The position numbers and the translations under genes are program-made. The notes under the pieces were generated by a model, which did no database searches, was not told the origin of the DNA, and worked only from the letters and a program-made list of their open reading frames with translations. Shown piece after piece: positions 55,755 through 64,000 of a stretch of DNA of 64,000 nt. Positions within the stretch are counted from its first letter, which is position 1. Each line of letters starts with the position of its first letter. Source of the stretch: Syntrophotalea acetylenica (lineage in GTDB: Bacteria > Desulfobacterota > Desulfuromonadia > Desulfuromonadales > Syntrophotaleaceae); NCBI RefSeq assembly GCF_001888165.1, contig NZ_CP015455.1, positions 1,482,001-1,546,000 on the forward strand, given 5' to 3'.

Positions 55755-56551
55755 ACTTTTCATGGAAAACAACCGGATCCCTCGGCTCCCTCAGGAATCT
55801 CAACAATACCAGTGCCGCGCGAAGGGAAGCGATTTATCGAACCCTGATTCCGGCGTCGATTCTGCAGGATCCCCGCTGGAGGGCCGCGGGGCGCAATGGG
55901 CCGCTTATTCGCTACATCTGCCCGGAAAATCTGGGTTTGGTCCGGATCGAAGTGCGCAGGTCCGAGGCAGATCGCGATTGCCTGTTTTTCATGCAGGCCG
56001 CAGATACGCCCTATGGGCAACTTGAACTGACATTGTGTATTATCAATAATATCGATGGACGAAGATACGACATCGACCGCGATGCCGAGGGGCGGGACAA
56101 TTGCCTGGGCACCCTGACTCGCAACATACCTGAAGAAATAGACGCAATGCGCGCAGGCCTCTGCCCCCACCAGGTGCTCCCCGGACTCGGTCTGTTCCGG
56201 GAGTTTTTTTGTTTGTTTGAACAATTTGCCGAAGATCTCGGCATCGACACCATCGTTGCCGAACCCCTTTCGTATAATACGGCGCTTCTGTATGAGGAGA
56301 TGGGGTTCGGTTATCTCTGCGGCTATAACCTTATGCGGCGCATCGATGCCGGCTTTCGTGACGATGGAGATCTTACCCAAAAACTCGATGGATCCAGTGC
56401 CTTTCGACAACCGGGGATGAACCGGACCGTCCGCGGGCGCAGCTGGGCCATTCATGACGGCATTCTCGAGTGTTCCTGGGACGGCATCCGGATTTACAAA
56501 GTCATCGGACAGGACGCCGGCATTCGGACGTTTTCCGGGCTGGAGTGGTAA
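55751..56551 (+). CDS. GNAT-like acetyltransferase-related protein
   Basis: 266 residues, not firmly recognised. The stretch EPLSYNTALLYEEMGFGYLCG looks like the end of a GNAT domain, where an Asn and Tyr stack on the acyl group; the N-terminal 100 residues resemble nothing I can name. TTG 55751 overlaps the acuC stop (TTGA) and has AGGAGG about 7 bp upstream, which makes a coupled pair with the deacetylase convincing. A deacetylase and an acetyltransferase in one unit would be a modification and removal pair, but this is inference. Confidence 0.6.
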   Translation: MNFSWKTTGSLGSLRNLNNTSAARREAIYRTLIPASILQDPRWRAAGRNGPLIRYICPENLGLVRIEVRRSEADRDCLFFMQAADTPYGQLELTLCIINNIDGRRYDIDRDAEGRDNCLGTLTRNIPEEIDAMRAGLCPHQVLPGLGLFREFFCLFEQFAEDLGIDTIVAEPLSYNTALLYEEMGFGYLCGYNLMRRIDAGFRDDGDLTQKLDGSSAFRQPGMNRTVRGRSWAIHDGILECSWDGIRIYKVIGQDAGIRTFSGLEW

Positions 56552-56804
56552 ATCCATCCGACACTCGAACTGCTTGCGGGCAGGGAGTATATTTACGTTG
56601 AAAAAAACATTCTTTCCTGATTTAATGCGCACCGCCGACAGGGGCAAACAGTCGCTCGGCCTTCAAATCATCCAAGCCCGCAGACCTGTGGTGCTGCATG
56701 TCTCGGCTCCGATCACCCTGATTTTTTAACTGCAAACCTGCCAGCCGATGCAGATTCTTCCGAATACGGCTGGTTTAAAAGCCTGAACCTGGGGAGGAAA
56801 AACC

Positions 56805-58109
56805 GTGAATCCGCTGGCGCTCGCCTTGAACAAGCAGTTGGAAGAGGAATGTTCCTCGGCTCTTGACCTGCTTTCTCGGCTGGGGAAAGAACTCTATTTT
56901 CCCAAAGGAATTTTGACACAATCCGCTGAGGCAAAAACCAAGGCCCATAAATTCAACGCCACGATCGGGATTGCCACCGAGAACGGCGAACCTATGTATC
57001 TGCCCTGTATTCATGAAAAATTGTCCGCCTTCAAGCCTTCGGACCTTTATGGTTATGCCCCCCCTGCCGGGAAACCGGAACTCCGCAACCTGTGGCGTGA
57101 AAAGATGTTGCGGGAAAATCCTTCTCTGACGGGAAAATATTTCGGCACGCCGATTGTTACCAGCGCGCTTACCCATGGTCTTTCCATTGTGGCCGACCTT
57201 TTCGTCGACGAAGGCGACCAGGTCATCATGGCAGATATGATGTGGGGTAACTACAACCTTACTTTTGGGGTTCGCCGGGGCGGGGTAATACGCAAGCATA
57301 CCACCTTTACCGAAAGCGGCGCTTATCACATAGAAGCCTTCCGACAGGTCTTACAAAGTGTCGCCCGGGAAAAAGGCAAGGCCGTGGTTGTCTTGAACTT
57401 TCCGAACAATCCCAGCGGCTATACGCCAAGCGTCGCAGAAGGCGACGCTCTGCTGGAGGTTCTGCGTCAGGAAGCCGATAATGGCTGCAATATCGTCGCG
57501 GTTACGGATGACGCCTACTTCGGGCTTTTTTATCAGGATTGTCTCAAGGAATCCCTGTTTGGCAAATTGGTGGATCTGCATCCGCGTATTCTTGCCGTCA
57601 AAATTGACGGAGCAACCAAAGAGGAATTTGTCTGGGGATTCCGGGTCGGATTCATAACTTTTGGTGGTTGTGCAGCAACAGCAGCATCCAATGTCATTCA
57701 GGTACTGGAGAATAAAACTCTCGGCATTATCCGCGGAACCATCTCCAATTGTCCTCATCCGTCGCAAACCTTTGTGATTGAAGGTCTCAGATCGTCCGAT
57801 TACGAAACTCAAAAACAGCAGAAATTCGAAATCATGAAAAGTCGCGCCCTGAAAACGCGACAGGTTCTGGAGAGCGGGCGTTACGATGATGCATGGAGTT
57901 TTTATCCATTCAATTCAGGCTATTTCATGTGTCTCAAGCTCAAAAACGTTGATGCGGAGAGTTTGAGGCTGCACCTGCTGGATCATTACGGAATCGGCAC
58001 CATCGCCATCAATCGGACAGATCTTCGCATCGCCTTCAGTTGTATCGAGGAAGAGCATCTCCCTGAATTGTTTGACCTGATATACCAGGCGGCCGGTGAC
58101 CTTTCCTGA
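56805..58109 (+). CDS. class I/II aminotransferase
   Basis: 434 residues, PLP fold type I. SALTHGLSIVADLFVDEGDQ is the region after the substrate loop, NFPNNPSGYTP carries the conserved Asn, TDDAYFGLFY the Asp/Tyr pair, and DGATKEEFVWGFRVGF the PLP-binding Lys followed by the conserved Arg. Substrate unknown; the end EEEHLPELFDLIYQA is common to the Asp/Ala aminotransferase branch. GTG 56805 has GGGGAGGA about 8 bp upstream. 253 bp without a gene separate it from the GNAT-like gene. Confidence 0.85.
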   Translation: MNPLALALNKQLEEECSSALDLLSRLGKELYFPKGILTQSAEAKTKAHKFNATIGIATENGEPMYLPCIHEKLSAFKPSDLYGYAPPAGKPELRNLWREKMLRENPSLTGKYFGTPIVTSALTHGLSIVADLFVDEGDQVIMADMMWGNYNLTFGVRRGGVIRKHTTFTESGAYHIEAFRQVLQSVAREKGKAVVVLNFPNNPSGYTPSVAEGDALLEVLRQEADNGCNIVAVTDDAYFGLFYQDCLKESLFGKLVDLHPRILAVKIDGATKEEFVWGFRVGFITFGGCAATAASNVIQVLENKTLGIIRGTISNCPHPSQTFVIEGLRSSDYETQKQQKFEIMKSRALKTRQVLESGRYDDAWSFYPFNSGYFMCLKLKNVDAESLRLHLLDHYGIGTIAINRTDLRIAFSCIEEEHLPELFDLIYQAAGDLS

Positions 58110-58114
58110 TGTAG

Positions 58115-58149
58115 TATGGCAAAGCCCGCTTACAGCGGGCTTTGCCATA
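58115..58149. repeat. 16 bp perfect inverted repeat after the aminotransferase
   Basis: TATGGCAAAGCCCGCT pairs exactly with AGCGGGCTTTGCCATA over a 3 nt loop. It starts 6 bp after the aminotransferase stop and probably terminates it, although only three T lie in the right arm. Confidence 0.75.
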
Positions 58150-58177
58150 TGCGTCGCTTTCCGGAAAGCGTGATGTC

Positions 58178-59482
58178 ATGAGATCAGTCAATCAGGTCTG
58201 TGATGAACTGAACGGGCTTTTCCCCTTTGCGCAGCTTGCAAAACTGCTGCCCGACGCTGCGCCATTCTATCTGGTAGGCGGCGCGCTTCGCGATCTTTTC
58301 CTCGGCAGAGCCTGCAGCGATCTGGATTTTGCTGCAGCCTTTGATCCTACCGCTCTGGCCAGAACCCTTGCCCGCAATTTCGGTGGTCGCTGGTTTTTTC
58401 TGGATGAATCGCGTCGGCAAAGCCGCATCCTTCTGCCTTTTAATGATACTCAGGTTTCCTGTGATTTTGCACCCCTGCGGTCCCCCGGTCTCCTGGAGGA
58501 CCTGAAATTGCGGGATTTTACCATCAATGCCATGACAATGCGCGTCCGTGGAGAGACGCAAGGGGAGGATTTTTATGATCCCCTGTGCGGGCTTGGTGAC
58601 TTGGGTTCGGGCAGATTGCGGATCTGCTCCCGCGACGTGTTGAAGGACGACCCGCTTCGCATCCTGAAGGGGTTGCGTCACTGGACAAACATGGGGGTCG
58701 AACCCTGTCCGGATACCTTGTCCGCCATGCGCGCCGCGGCGTGCGGCATCGCCGGCGTTGCCGCCGAGCGGATTCGCAGGGAAACAGGCTTGCTGTTCGA
58801 CCATGTCAGGCCGGCCCTTGTCTACCGCCGTCTGGTCTCCATTGGTCTGCACCGATATTTTTTCGGAGAAGTCCATGCCTGCAAAAACAATGAGATTGTG
58901 GCGGCGCTGGAAATGCTGGGACGCAACATTCAGGACATGCAAACGAATTTGTTTTTTCAGACCAGTATTGGGCATTCGCTGGAAGAGGGCATGACCCGCA
59001 GAGCGGCGTTCAACCTGACGATGATACTGCGCGCCATCGAACCTGCTGCGGCAAAGACCTTTCTCTTAAACCAGAAATTCAGCCGAACGGCCAGCAGGGC
59101 GATCCGCGGCTACCTGGAATTGGCTTTTTCCCGATTGTCGGATGTGCAGCGATTGTGCTGTGGGGCTCGCGGCCGATACTGGTGGACTGCGGACCTCGGC
59201 CACGATGCCGTAGGATGTCTGCTGTTTCTGGCCGCGGCCGGTTGGCATCAAAACCGCCGCGCCGCCCTGGAAGCGATTGCCATGGCCCGGGAGTTTACCG
59301 TTGCGGCGCCACTTCGGGATCTGGTGGATGGTCGTTGTCTGCTGCAGCGATTTGGCGTGGAACCCGGACCGGAGACAGGGCGCGCCTTGCGTGCTCTGCG
59401 ACGGGAAGAAATCGCAGGAAGGGTCTGCAACATCAGGCAGGCCTATACCTTTTTGGAGAAAAGGTGTCAAAAAACCCATTGA
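58178..59482 (+). CDS. tRNA nucleotidyltransferase / poly(A) polymerase family
   Basis: 434 residues, class II nucleotidyltransferase. YLVGGALRDLFLGRACSDLDF is the family head (GG and DxD), with RDFTINAM in the middle and DPLRILKGLRH following. Members add CCA, only C, only A, or poly(A) to RNA; in Geobacter sulfurreducens these activities are split between separate enzymes, so which one this is cannot be told from the sequence. ATG 58178 is used. The stop codon overlaps the -35 box of the tRNA-Gly promoter. Confidence 0.85.
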   Translation: MRSVNQVCDELNGLFPFAQLAKLLPDAAPFYLVGGALRDLFLGRACSDLDFAAAFDPTALARTLARNFGGRWFFLDESRRQSRILLPFNDTQVSCDFAPLRSPGLLEDLKLRDFTINAMTMRVRGETQGEDFYDPLCGLGDLGSGRLRICSRDVLKDDPLRILKGLRHWTNMGVEPCPDTLSAMRAAACGIAGVAAERIRRETGLLFDHVRPALVYRRLVSIGLHRYFFGEVHACKNNEIVAALEMLGRNIQDMQTNLFFQTSIGHSLEEGMTRRAAFNLTMILRAIEPAAAKTFLLNQKFSRTASRAIRGYLELAFSRLSDVQRLCCGARGRYWWTADLGHDAVGCLLFLAAAGWHQNRRAALEAIAMAREFTVAAPLRDLVDGRCLLQRFGVEPGPETGRALRALRREEIAGRVCNIRQAYTFLEKRCQKTH

Positions 59483-59507
59483 CAATGCCGGGGGCCGCTC
59501 CTATAAT
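59479..59507 (+). promoter_or_regulatory. consensus sigma-70 promoter for tRNA-Gly
   Basis: TTGACA (59479-59484), 17 bp spacer, TATAAT (59502-59507): both boxes are exact consensus. The -35 overlaps the stop codon of the nucleotidyltransferase gene. Confidence 0.88.
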
Positions 59508-59521
59508 TCGGCTCTCATCAG

Positions 59522-59596
<75 letters not shown>

Positions 59597-59608
59597 ATAG
59601 CTTGATTC

Positions 59609-59638
59609 GGGGTCAGGTATCGTGCCTGGCCCTTTTTT
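59609..59638 (+). terminator. intrinsic terminator after tRNA-Gly
   Basis: GGGTCAGG pairs with CCTGGCCC (one G-T pair), loop TATCGTG, followed by six T. Confidence 0.85.
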
Positions 59639-59734
59639 CATTCCGGCGGCTTTGGATTGTCACACCAGTTGACGGTATGCTATTAATATCCGTGCACGAA
59701 TCATATTCAAACTCCAGATGCGGATTGGCTCAGG

Positions 59735-59953
59735 ATGGACCCGAAAAACCCACGACAATTCAAATGCCCCCGCTGCGGCGTGCCGACACGCTGGGAGGAT
59801 AATCCCTGGCGTCCCTTCTGTTCCCGTCGATGCCGCATGGTCGACCTCGGGGCGTGGATCGATGAGGAGTATCGTGTTCCAGTGACATCCGACATTTCCG
59901 AAGCGGATGCTTCCTGCGAAACAACATACGACAATACAGATAAATGGAGCTGA
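59735..59953 (+). CDS. yacG: DNA gyrase inhibitor YacG
   Basis: 72 residues with the four-Cys zinc site KCPRCG and [20 protein letters not shown], which is YacG throughout. In E. coli YacG binds GyrB and blocks DNA binding by gyrase. It ends 7 bp before queD. No strong ribosome-binding site is apparent. Confidence 0.92.
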   Translation: MDPKNPRQFKCPRCGVPTRWEDNPWRPFCSRRCRMVDLGAWIDEEYRVPVTSDISEADASCETTYDNTDKWS

Positions 59954-59960
59954 AAAGTTA

Positions 59961-60329
59961 ATGTATCGCTTGATGATTAGCACTTATTTTGCGGCAGCTC
60001 ACAATCTCATGCATTATCAGGGGGATTGCGAAAACCTGCACGGTCATAACTGGAAGGTTGAAGTCACGGTTGCGACGCGGCAACTCGATAAGTCCGGACT
60101 GGGTATCGACTTCAAGGTTCTCAAAAAGGAAACGAAACGCATTCTTGGTCTTCTCGACCACAAATACCTTAACGAGTTGCCATTTTTTAAAGACATAAGC
60201 CCTTCATCGGAAAACATTGCGCGATTTGTTTTCGAGGAACTGCAGCAGGTATTCAACGAGGCTGTGGTTATTGAAAGCGTTTGTATCTGGGAATCCGAAA
60301 ATGCCTGTGCAAGTTATGCCCTGCAATGA
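59961..60329 (+). CDS. queD: 6-carboxy-5,6,7,8-tetrahydropterin synthase QueD
   Basis: 122 residues. FAAAHNLMHYQGDCENLHGHNWKVEV contains the catalytic Cys and the zinc His residues of the PTPS/QueD family; the ending SVCIWESENACASY holds the Glu that anchors the pterin. It converts 7,8-dihydroneopterin triphosphate to carboxytetrahydropterin in the queuosine pathway. It overlaps queE by 29 bp, which confirms the pathway. Confidence 0.93.
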   Translation: MYRLMISTYFAAAHNLMHYQGDCENLHGHNWKVEVTVATRQLDKSGLGIDFKVLKKETKRILGLLDHKYLNELPFFKDISPSSENIARFVFEELQQVFNEAVVIESVCIWESENACASYALQ

Positions 60330-61062
60330 TGCTCAGCTGCTTGAAGTATTTTCGTCTATCCAGGGCGAAGCGGAACTGGTCGGGTATCGGCAGATATTCA
60401 TTCGACTGGCAGGCTGTAATCTGCATTGCGCTTATTGCGATACCGATTACTCGCTTCGGGAGCATTGCCGCGTCGAGGATGCTCCCGGGTCGGGGCAGTT
60501 TCGTGGCATCGCCAATCCCGTATCTCTGGAAGTCATAGCCTCTTTGGTGAGCGCTTGGGTGGACGCATCTCCCGGCATGCACCATTCCATAAGCCTCACC
60601 GGCGGCGAACCCCTGCTTCAGGCGCCGGTCTTGCTGAACTGGGCCCCGGTCCTGCGGGAAATTCTGCCTTTGCACCTTGAAACCAACGGCACCTGTGCCG
60701 CGGCCCTGGAGCCGCTGGTGCCCCACCTGGATATGATATCCATGGATGTCAAACTTTCTTCCGTAACCGGTGTTGCCACACCCTGGAAGCTGCACCGGGC
60801 TTTTTTGGAAATAGCCAGCAGAACCAAAGTTTGTGTGAAGGCTGTTGTGGGCGAGGAGACGCCTGTCGAAGAAATGATCGATCTGGGTCGGATGGTGCGC
60901 CAGATGTCCCCTGACACCAGTGTCTATTTGCAACCCGTCACCCAGCAGGGAAAGATCGGCATGTCGTCAAACCATCTCCTCTGTCTGCAGGCGGCGGTGG
61001 CAAAACAGCATGCCAATGTCAGGGTTGTCCCGCAAATGCATGTTTTTATGAACCTGTTATAA
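60301..61062 (+). CDS. queE: 7-carboxy-7-deazaguanine synthase QueE
   Basis: 253 residues, a radical SAM enzyme. LEVFSSIQGEAELVGYRQIF is the QueE start, CNLHCAYCDTDY the Cx3Cx2C cluster motif, SLTGGEPLLQ the SAM-binding GGE, and LETNGT follows. It turns carboxytetrahydropterin into CDG, the step after QueD. ATG 60301 (with GGGAA upstream) overlaps queD; ATG 60316 is the alternative. Confidence 0.93.
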   Translation: MPVQVMPCNDAQLLEVFSSIQGEAELVGYRQIFIRLAGCNLHCAYCDTDYSLREHCRVEDAPGSGQFRGIANPVSLEVIASLVSAWVDASPGMHHSISLTGGEPLLQAPVLLNWAPVLREILPLHLETNGTCAAALEPLVPHLDMISMDVKLSSVTGVATPWKLHRAFLEIASRTKVCVKAVVGEETPVEEMIDLGRMVRQMSPDTSVYLQPVTQQGKIGMSSNHLLCLQAAVAKQHANVRVVPQMHVFMNLL

Positions 61063-61098
61063 TCGCTACACGTCTTCCGTGCCTCCTGGAGTCTTTTT

Positions 61099-61818
61099 AT
61101 GATCATTGAAGACATGACCATGCCGGAATTTGTCGCCGGACTGGAAAAAACCCGCACGGTCTACATCCCCATCGGGTCAACGGAAGAGCATGGCCCGCAT
61201 CTTCCCCTGTCGACCGACACCTTGCAGGCGGTGTCCGTGGGACGGCGGTTAGCCGAACGGCGCTGCATATTTGTCGCGCCCGCCATACCCTACGGGGTTT
61301 GCCGGTCCACCTGCTGTCACCCCGGGACCTTGAGCATCACGACGCAAACCCTGAAGGCGCTTGTTCGCGATGTTGTGGTTTCCCTTTACAGGCACGGCTT
61401 GCGGAATTTCATTCTGCTTACCGGGCATGCCGGAGGAACCCACAGTGCCGCCCTGATCGATGCCGGCGAGGAATTGCTGGAACGTTTCAACGATCTCAAA
61501 ATCGCTGTATTGACCGAATATCAACTGGCCGCGGAAGAGGGCAGGGGGCTGATAGAAACGGAAGGCGATTCCCACGCCGGGGAGATTGAAACATCACGCA
61601 TGCTTCATTCTCATCCGCATCTGGTCAGAGGTGATGCCGCAAGGGAGTTTCCGCGCTTCCCCAAAGGCATTCTGGTCAGGGATAAGCGGAAGTTCTGGCA
61701 GGGCGGTGTCTGGGGAGATCCAGGCAAGGCTTCAGCGGAAAAAGGTTTGAGGATTGAAGAGCTGGTGGTAAGTGCCCTGGATCGTTTTGTCGACCATCTC
61801 GAAAGCTGGGTAGAGTAG
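61099..61818 (+). CDS. creatininase-family amidohydrolase
   Basis: 239 residues. IPIGSTEEHGPHLPLSTDTLQA is the N-terminal metal site and TEGDSHAGEIETSRML the second one; TGHAGGTH lies between. The family includes creatininase, MftE and FAPy deformylases, so the substrate is open. It starts 36 bp after queE, which hints at a link to deazapurine or pterin chemistry, but this is unproven. Confidence 0.85.
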   Translation: MIIEDMTMPEFVAGLEKTRTVYIPIGSTEEHGPHLPLSTDTLQAVSVGRRLAERRCIFVAPAIPYGVCRSTCCHPGTLSITTQTLKALVRDVVVSLYRHGLRNFILLTGHAGGTHSAALIDAGEELLERFNDLKIAVLTEYQLAAEEGRGLIETEGDSHAGEIETSRMLHSHPHLVRGDAAREFPRFPKGILVRDKRKFWQGGVWGDPGKASAEKGLRIEELVVSALDRFVDHLESWVE

Positions 61819-61844
61819 GGGGCCAGGCTCCCCTGAGCCGGCTT

Positions 61845-61892
61845 GCCAACCCCACCCGAAAGGCTTCCTGCAGGTGATCCGTCGGGGTTGGC
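61845..61892. repeat. inverted repeat between convergent genes
   Basis: GCCAACCCC (61845-61853) and GGGGTTGGC (61884-61892) flank about 30 nt. It may help end both converging transcripts, but the loop is long and T tracts are weak. Confidence 0.4.
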
Positions 61893-61905
61893 AGGCCGCT
61901 TTTGG

Positions 61906-62394
61906 CTATTCCTGAAAAAACTTGTTTTTCAGGGCGTTTTTAACGCAAAGGGGCACGAACTCATCGATATCGCCTCCCCAGGAGGCGACCTCTTTGACAA
62001 TTGAGGAGCTGAGATAACCGTAGGAAACGGAAGTCATCATGAAAAGGGTTTCAAGCTCGCTGTTCATGGTATGGTTCATTTGAGCCAGCTGGAATTCATT
62101 CTCGAAATCCGAAACCGCCCGCAAACCTCTCAATACGATTCTGGCCCCCTGCCGTGTCATGTAGTCCACCAGCAAACCCTGGAAGGTGTCGACCCGAACC
62201 TGTGGGTAATCCTTGACGCTTTCCCGGATCAATGCCAGCCTTTCATCAATGGAAAACAGGGCTTTTTTGGAGACATTGTGAGCAATTGCCACAATCAACT
62301 CGTCAAATATCTGAAGACCCCGATGGATTATATCCAGATGGCCGTTGGTGATGGGATCGAAGGAGCCGGGATAAACCGCAATACGTTTTTTCAT
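61906..62394 (-). CDS. coaD: phosphopantetheine adenylyltransferase
   Basis: 162 residues, the full CoaD length. YPGSFDPITNGHLDIIHRG carries the TxGH nucleotidyl-transfer motif, and SVSYGYLSSSIVKEVASWGG the ISSTxxR-like segment. It makes dephospho-CoA from phosphopantetheine and ATP. It overlaps rsmD by 4 bp. Confidence 0.95.
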   Translation of the reverse strand: MKKRIAVYPGSFDPITNGHLDIIHRGLQIFDELIVAIAHNVSKKALFSIDERLALIRESVKDYPQVRVDTFQGLLVDYMTRQGARIVLRGLRAVSDFENEFQLAQMNHTMNSELETLFMMTSVSYGYLSSSIVKEVASWGGDIDEFVPLCVKNALKNKFFQE

Positions 62395-62969
62395 CGGGAG
62401 GTTGCCTCTGGGATGGAGAGGGAAAGAAAAGTCACGACAGTTGCACCATATTCCTTGCGATTCATTGTGACGACTTCGAGGACATCCACCGGCACTTGTT
62501 CGTCACGCGCCGATTCGACGCACACGACACCTTTTTCGGACAGCAGACTGTTTTTTATGATTCCGCGTAAGGCTGGTCCAATCAAACCCTGGTTGTAGGG
62601 CGGGTCGAGAAATATGATATCGAACGGGGCATATCGTACCAGCCTGTCAAAAATCTTGTCTGCCGAAGCTCTGAAAAAATCGGCACGTTCGGCCATGCCA
62701 CAGGAGCGTATGTTGTCGGCGATGATATCTGCGGCCTGTGGGCTCTGATCGACAAGAACCGCCTTTGCGGCCCCGCGGCTGAGCGCCTCGATGCCGAGCG
62801 CCCCAGTACCGGCGAAAAGATCCAGTATTTTCAGTCCTTCAAATGTCCCGAAGCGACTCTGGAGACTGCTGAATACAGCTTCCCGAACCCGGTCTCCCGT
62901 AGGACGGATGCGCTGGCCCTTGAACTGTTTGAGTTTTCTCCCTTTTGCAGTTCCGCTTATAATGCGCAC
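62391..62969 (-). CDS. rsmD: 16S rRNA (guanine966-N2)-methyltransferase RsmD
   Basis: 192 residues. RIISGTAKGRKLK, RPTGDRVREAVFSSL, LDLFAGTGALGIEALSRGA (SAM motif) and IIFLDPPYNQGL (catalytic DPPY) define RsmD. rsmD-coaD is a very common gene pair. It is divergent from dgt with 167 bp between. Confidence 0.95.
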   Translation of the reverse strand: MRIISGTAKGRKLKQFKGQRIRPTGDRVREAVFSSLQSRFGTFEGLKILDLFAGTGALGIEALSRGAAKAVLVDQSPQAADIIADNIRSCGMAERADFFRASADKIFDRLVRYAPFDIIFLDPPYNQGLIGPALRGIIKNSLLSEKGVVCVESARDEQVPVDVLEVVTMNRKEYGATVVTFLSLSIPEATSR

Positions 62970-63136
62970 CCGAACGCTCCTTCATTCTGATTAAATCGGT
63001 GACGCCGTAAAAATTGCGCCATGCAGCCCTGCGGCCCCGCAAGGCGAGCCTTCGATGATTTCATCAAAAATTTGGCGAAAAATCTAGCATAGCGCACCCA
63101 TTCGGTCAAGAAGACCCCTATAATTTGGAGGTATAC

Positions 63137-64000
63137 GTGGAACGCCCAGACCTTGCTCCATATGCCGCCCGCAGCAATCAAAGCCGTGGGAGACGCTACC
63201 AGGAGGTGTTTCGAGATGAGCGAACGGCATTCAGTCGTGATCGTGACCGGATTATCCATTGCGCAGCCTTCAGGCGGCTCGAGTACAAAACACAGGTTTT
63301 TGTAAACCACGAGGGTGATTATTTTCGCACTCGGCTTACACATTCACTTGAAGTTGCGCAGATTGCCCGTGGTATAGCGCGTCGTCTGTCCCTTAATGAA
63401 GACCTCGTCGAAGCCGTGGCCCTGGCGCACGATCTCGGCCACACGCCTTTCGGTCATACCGGTGAAGAGGTACTCAACCGCCTTATGGAGGGCTATGGCG
63501 GCTTTGAACACAACCATCAATGTCTGCGCATTGTCGAGCTTCTGGAAGAGCGCTACCCGGATTTCTGCGGCTTGAACCTTACCTGGGAAACCCGGGAGGG
63601 CATCGTCAAGCACTCCGGCAAGAACCGTCTGGTCTGGCCGGAGGCCGAAGAATATTCTCCCGGGGTACCACCCACTCTGGAGGCGCAAATCATTGATCTG
63701 GCCGATGAGATTGCGTACAATAACCACGATATCGACGATGGTCTCAATGCGGGGTACATTACCCTCGACGCCTTGAAGAGCGTCCCTTTATGGAGGGAGA
63801 CGTTTGCCGATGTCGGCCAGAGATATCCCCTGCTGAATGAAACACGTCATGTCTATCAGACTATCAGCACCCTGATAGGCCGGCTTATCGGCGACGTTGT
63901 CCACACGGCCCAGGACAACATCGCCATGTGCAATGTGCAAAGCATGCCGGACGTGCGGCGACAGGAGGGCCGCCTTGTTTCTTTCAGCCCCGCCGTCGCG
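63137..64000 (+). CDS. dgt: deoxyguanosinetriphosphate triphosphohydrolase-like protein, 5' part
   Basis: The window ends inside this gene; 288 codons are visible with no stop. The start is GTG 63137 with GGAGG 5 bp upstream. HD-domain landmarks are CAAFRRLEYKTQVFVN, RTRLTHSLEVAQIARGIA, VALAHDLGHTPFGHTGEEVL (HD pair), GGFEHNHQ and LADEIAYNNHDIDDGL. dGTPases cleave dNTPs to nucleosides and triphosphate and need an HD-bound metal. Confidence 0.93.
   Translation, partial: MERPDLAPYAARSNQSRGRRYQEVFRDERTAFSRDRDRIIHCAAFRRLEYKTQVFVNHEGDYFRTRLTHSLEVAQIARGIARRLSLNEDLVEAVALAHDLGHTPFGHTGEEVLNRLMEGYGGFEHNHQCLRIVELLEERYPDFCGLNLTWETREGIVKHSGKNRLVWPEAEEYSPGVPPTLEAQIIDLADEIAYNNHDIDDGLNAGYITLDALKSVPLWRETFADVGQRYPLLNETRHVYQTISTLIGRLIGDVVHTAQDNIAMCNVQSMPDVRRQEGRLVSFSPAVA

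Overview
The window is a gene-dense stretch of a Gram-negative anaerobic deltaproteobacterial chromosome. Gene content and order point to the Desulfuromonadia, near Pelobacter/Syntrophotalea, Desulfuromonas and Geobacter. This is inferred from the lpxA, type II secretion, FtsEX-EnvC-Ctp, GlnB-GlnA and COG2403-GTPase repertoire, the high-GC base use and the ISNCY-like insertion sequence; no 16S gene is present to confirm it.

Layout. 1-6870: end of a type II secretion block (cohesin-domain protein, two pseudopilins), then ftsE-ftsX-envC-ctpA-yibQ, a cell-division and peptidoglycan-hydrolase activation block. 6963-14091: a ParA-type ATPase, then xseA, xseB-ispA-dxs, a Crp/Fnr regulator and a YbgC thioesterase. 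14207-19563: tRNA-Val, a stand-alone lpxA, an aldehyde dehydrogenase with a COG2403 GTPase, a DUF2148 ferredoxin-like protein and a Nudix hydrolase. 19753-21770: glnB-glnA behind a sigma-54 promoter. 21830-29843: the accessory part, with a frameshifted cupin, an AraC regulator, a YqhD-like iron alcohol dehydrogenase, a MITE, a MoaD-like protein, a BtpA-like protein, ModD, a macrodomain protein and a complete insertion sequence. 29858-33470: bioW-bioF-bioH-bioC. 33488-39558: rlmI-arsR, DUF3108-ppaC and a rhodanese-fused CoA-disulfide/persulfide reductase. 40069-47591: Prc protease, then a lipoprotein, TolQ-like, TolR-like, TonB-like and large periplasmic protein cluster. 47639-54168: tRNA-Cys, ammB, a diguanylate cyclase, gltX and pepN. 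54253-64000: tRNA-Gln, an AcuC-type deacetylase, a GNAT-like protein, an aminotransferase, a tRNA nucleotidyltransferase, tRNA-Gly, yacG-queD-queE, a creatininase-family protein, coaD-rsmD and the start of dgt.

Three results stand out. First, the TolQ/TolR/TonB-like cluster (42422-47591) is an ion-driven envelope machine whose two largest components I cannot assign; it is the best candidate for an undescribed system. Second, four genes (cupin, the large periplasmic protein, pepN, acuC) are each broken by the apparent loss of one base in a G or C homopolymer, which suggests sequencing error or hypermutable runs rather than four independent gene deaths. Third, a MITE and a complete insertion sequence share terminal repeats, and a truncated copy of the glnA terminator region lies 3.3 kb away, next to the MITE, so the cupin-araC-adh block was probably brought in or rearranged.

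All calls come from reading the sequence and translations; no database search was run.
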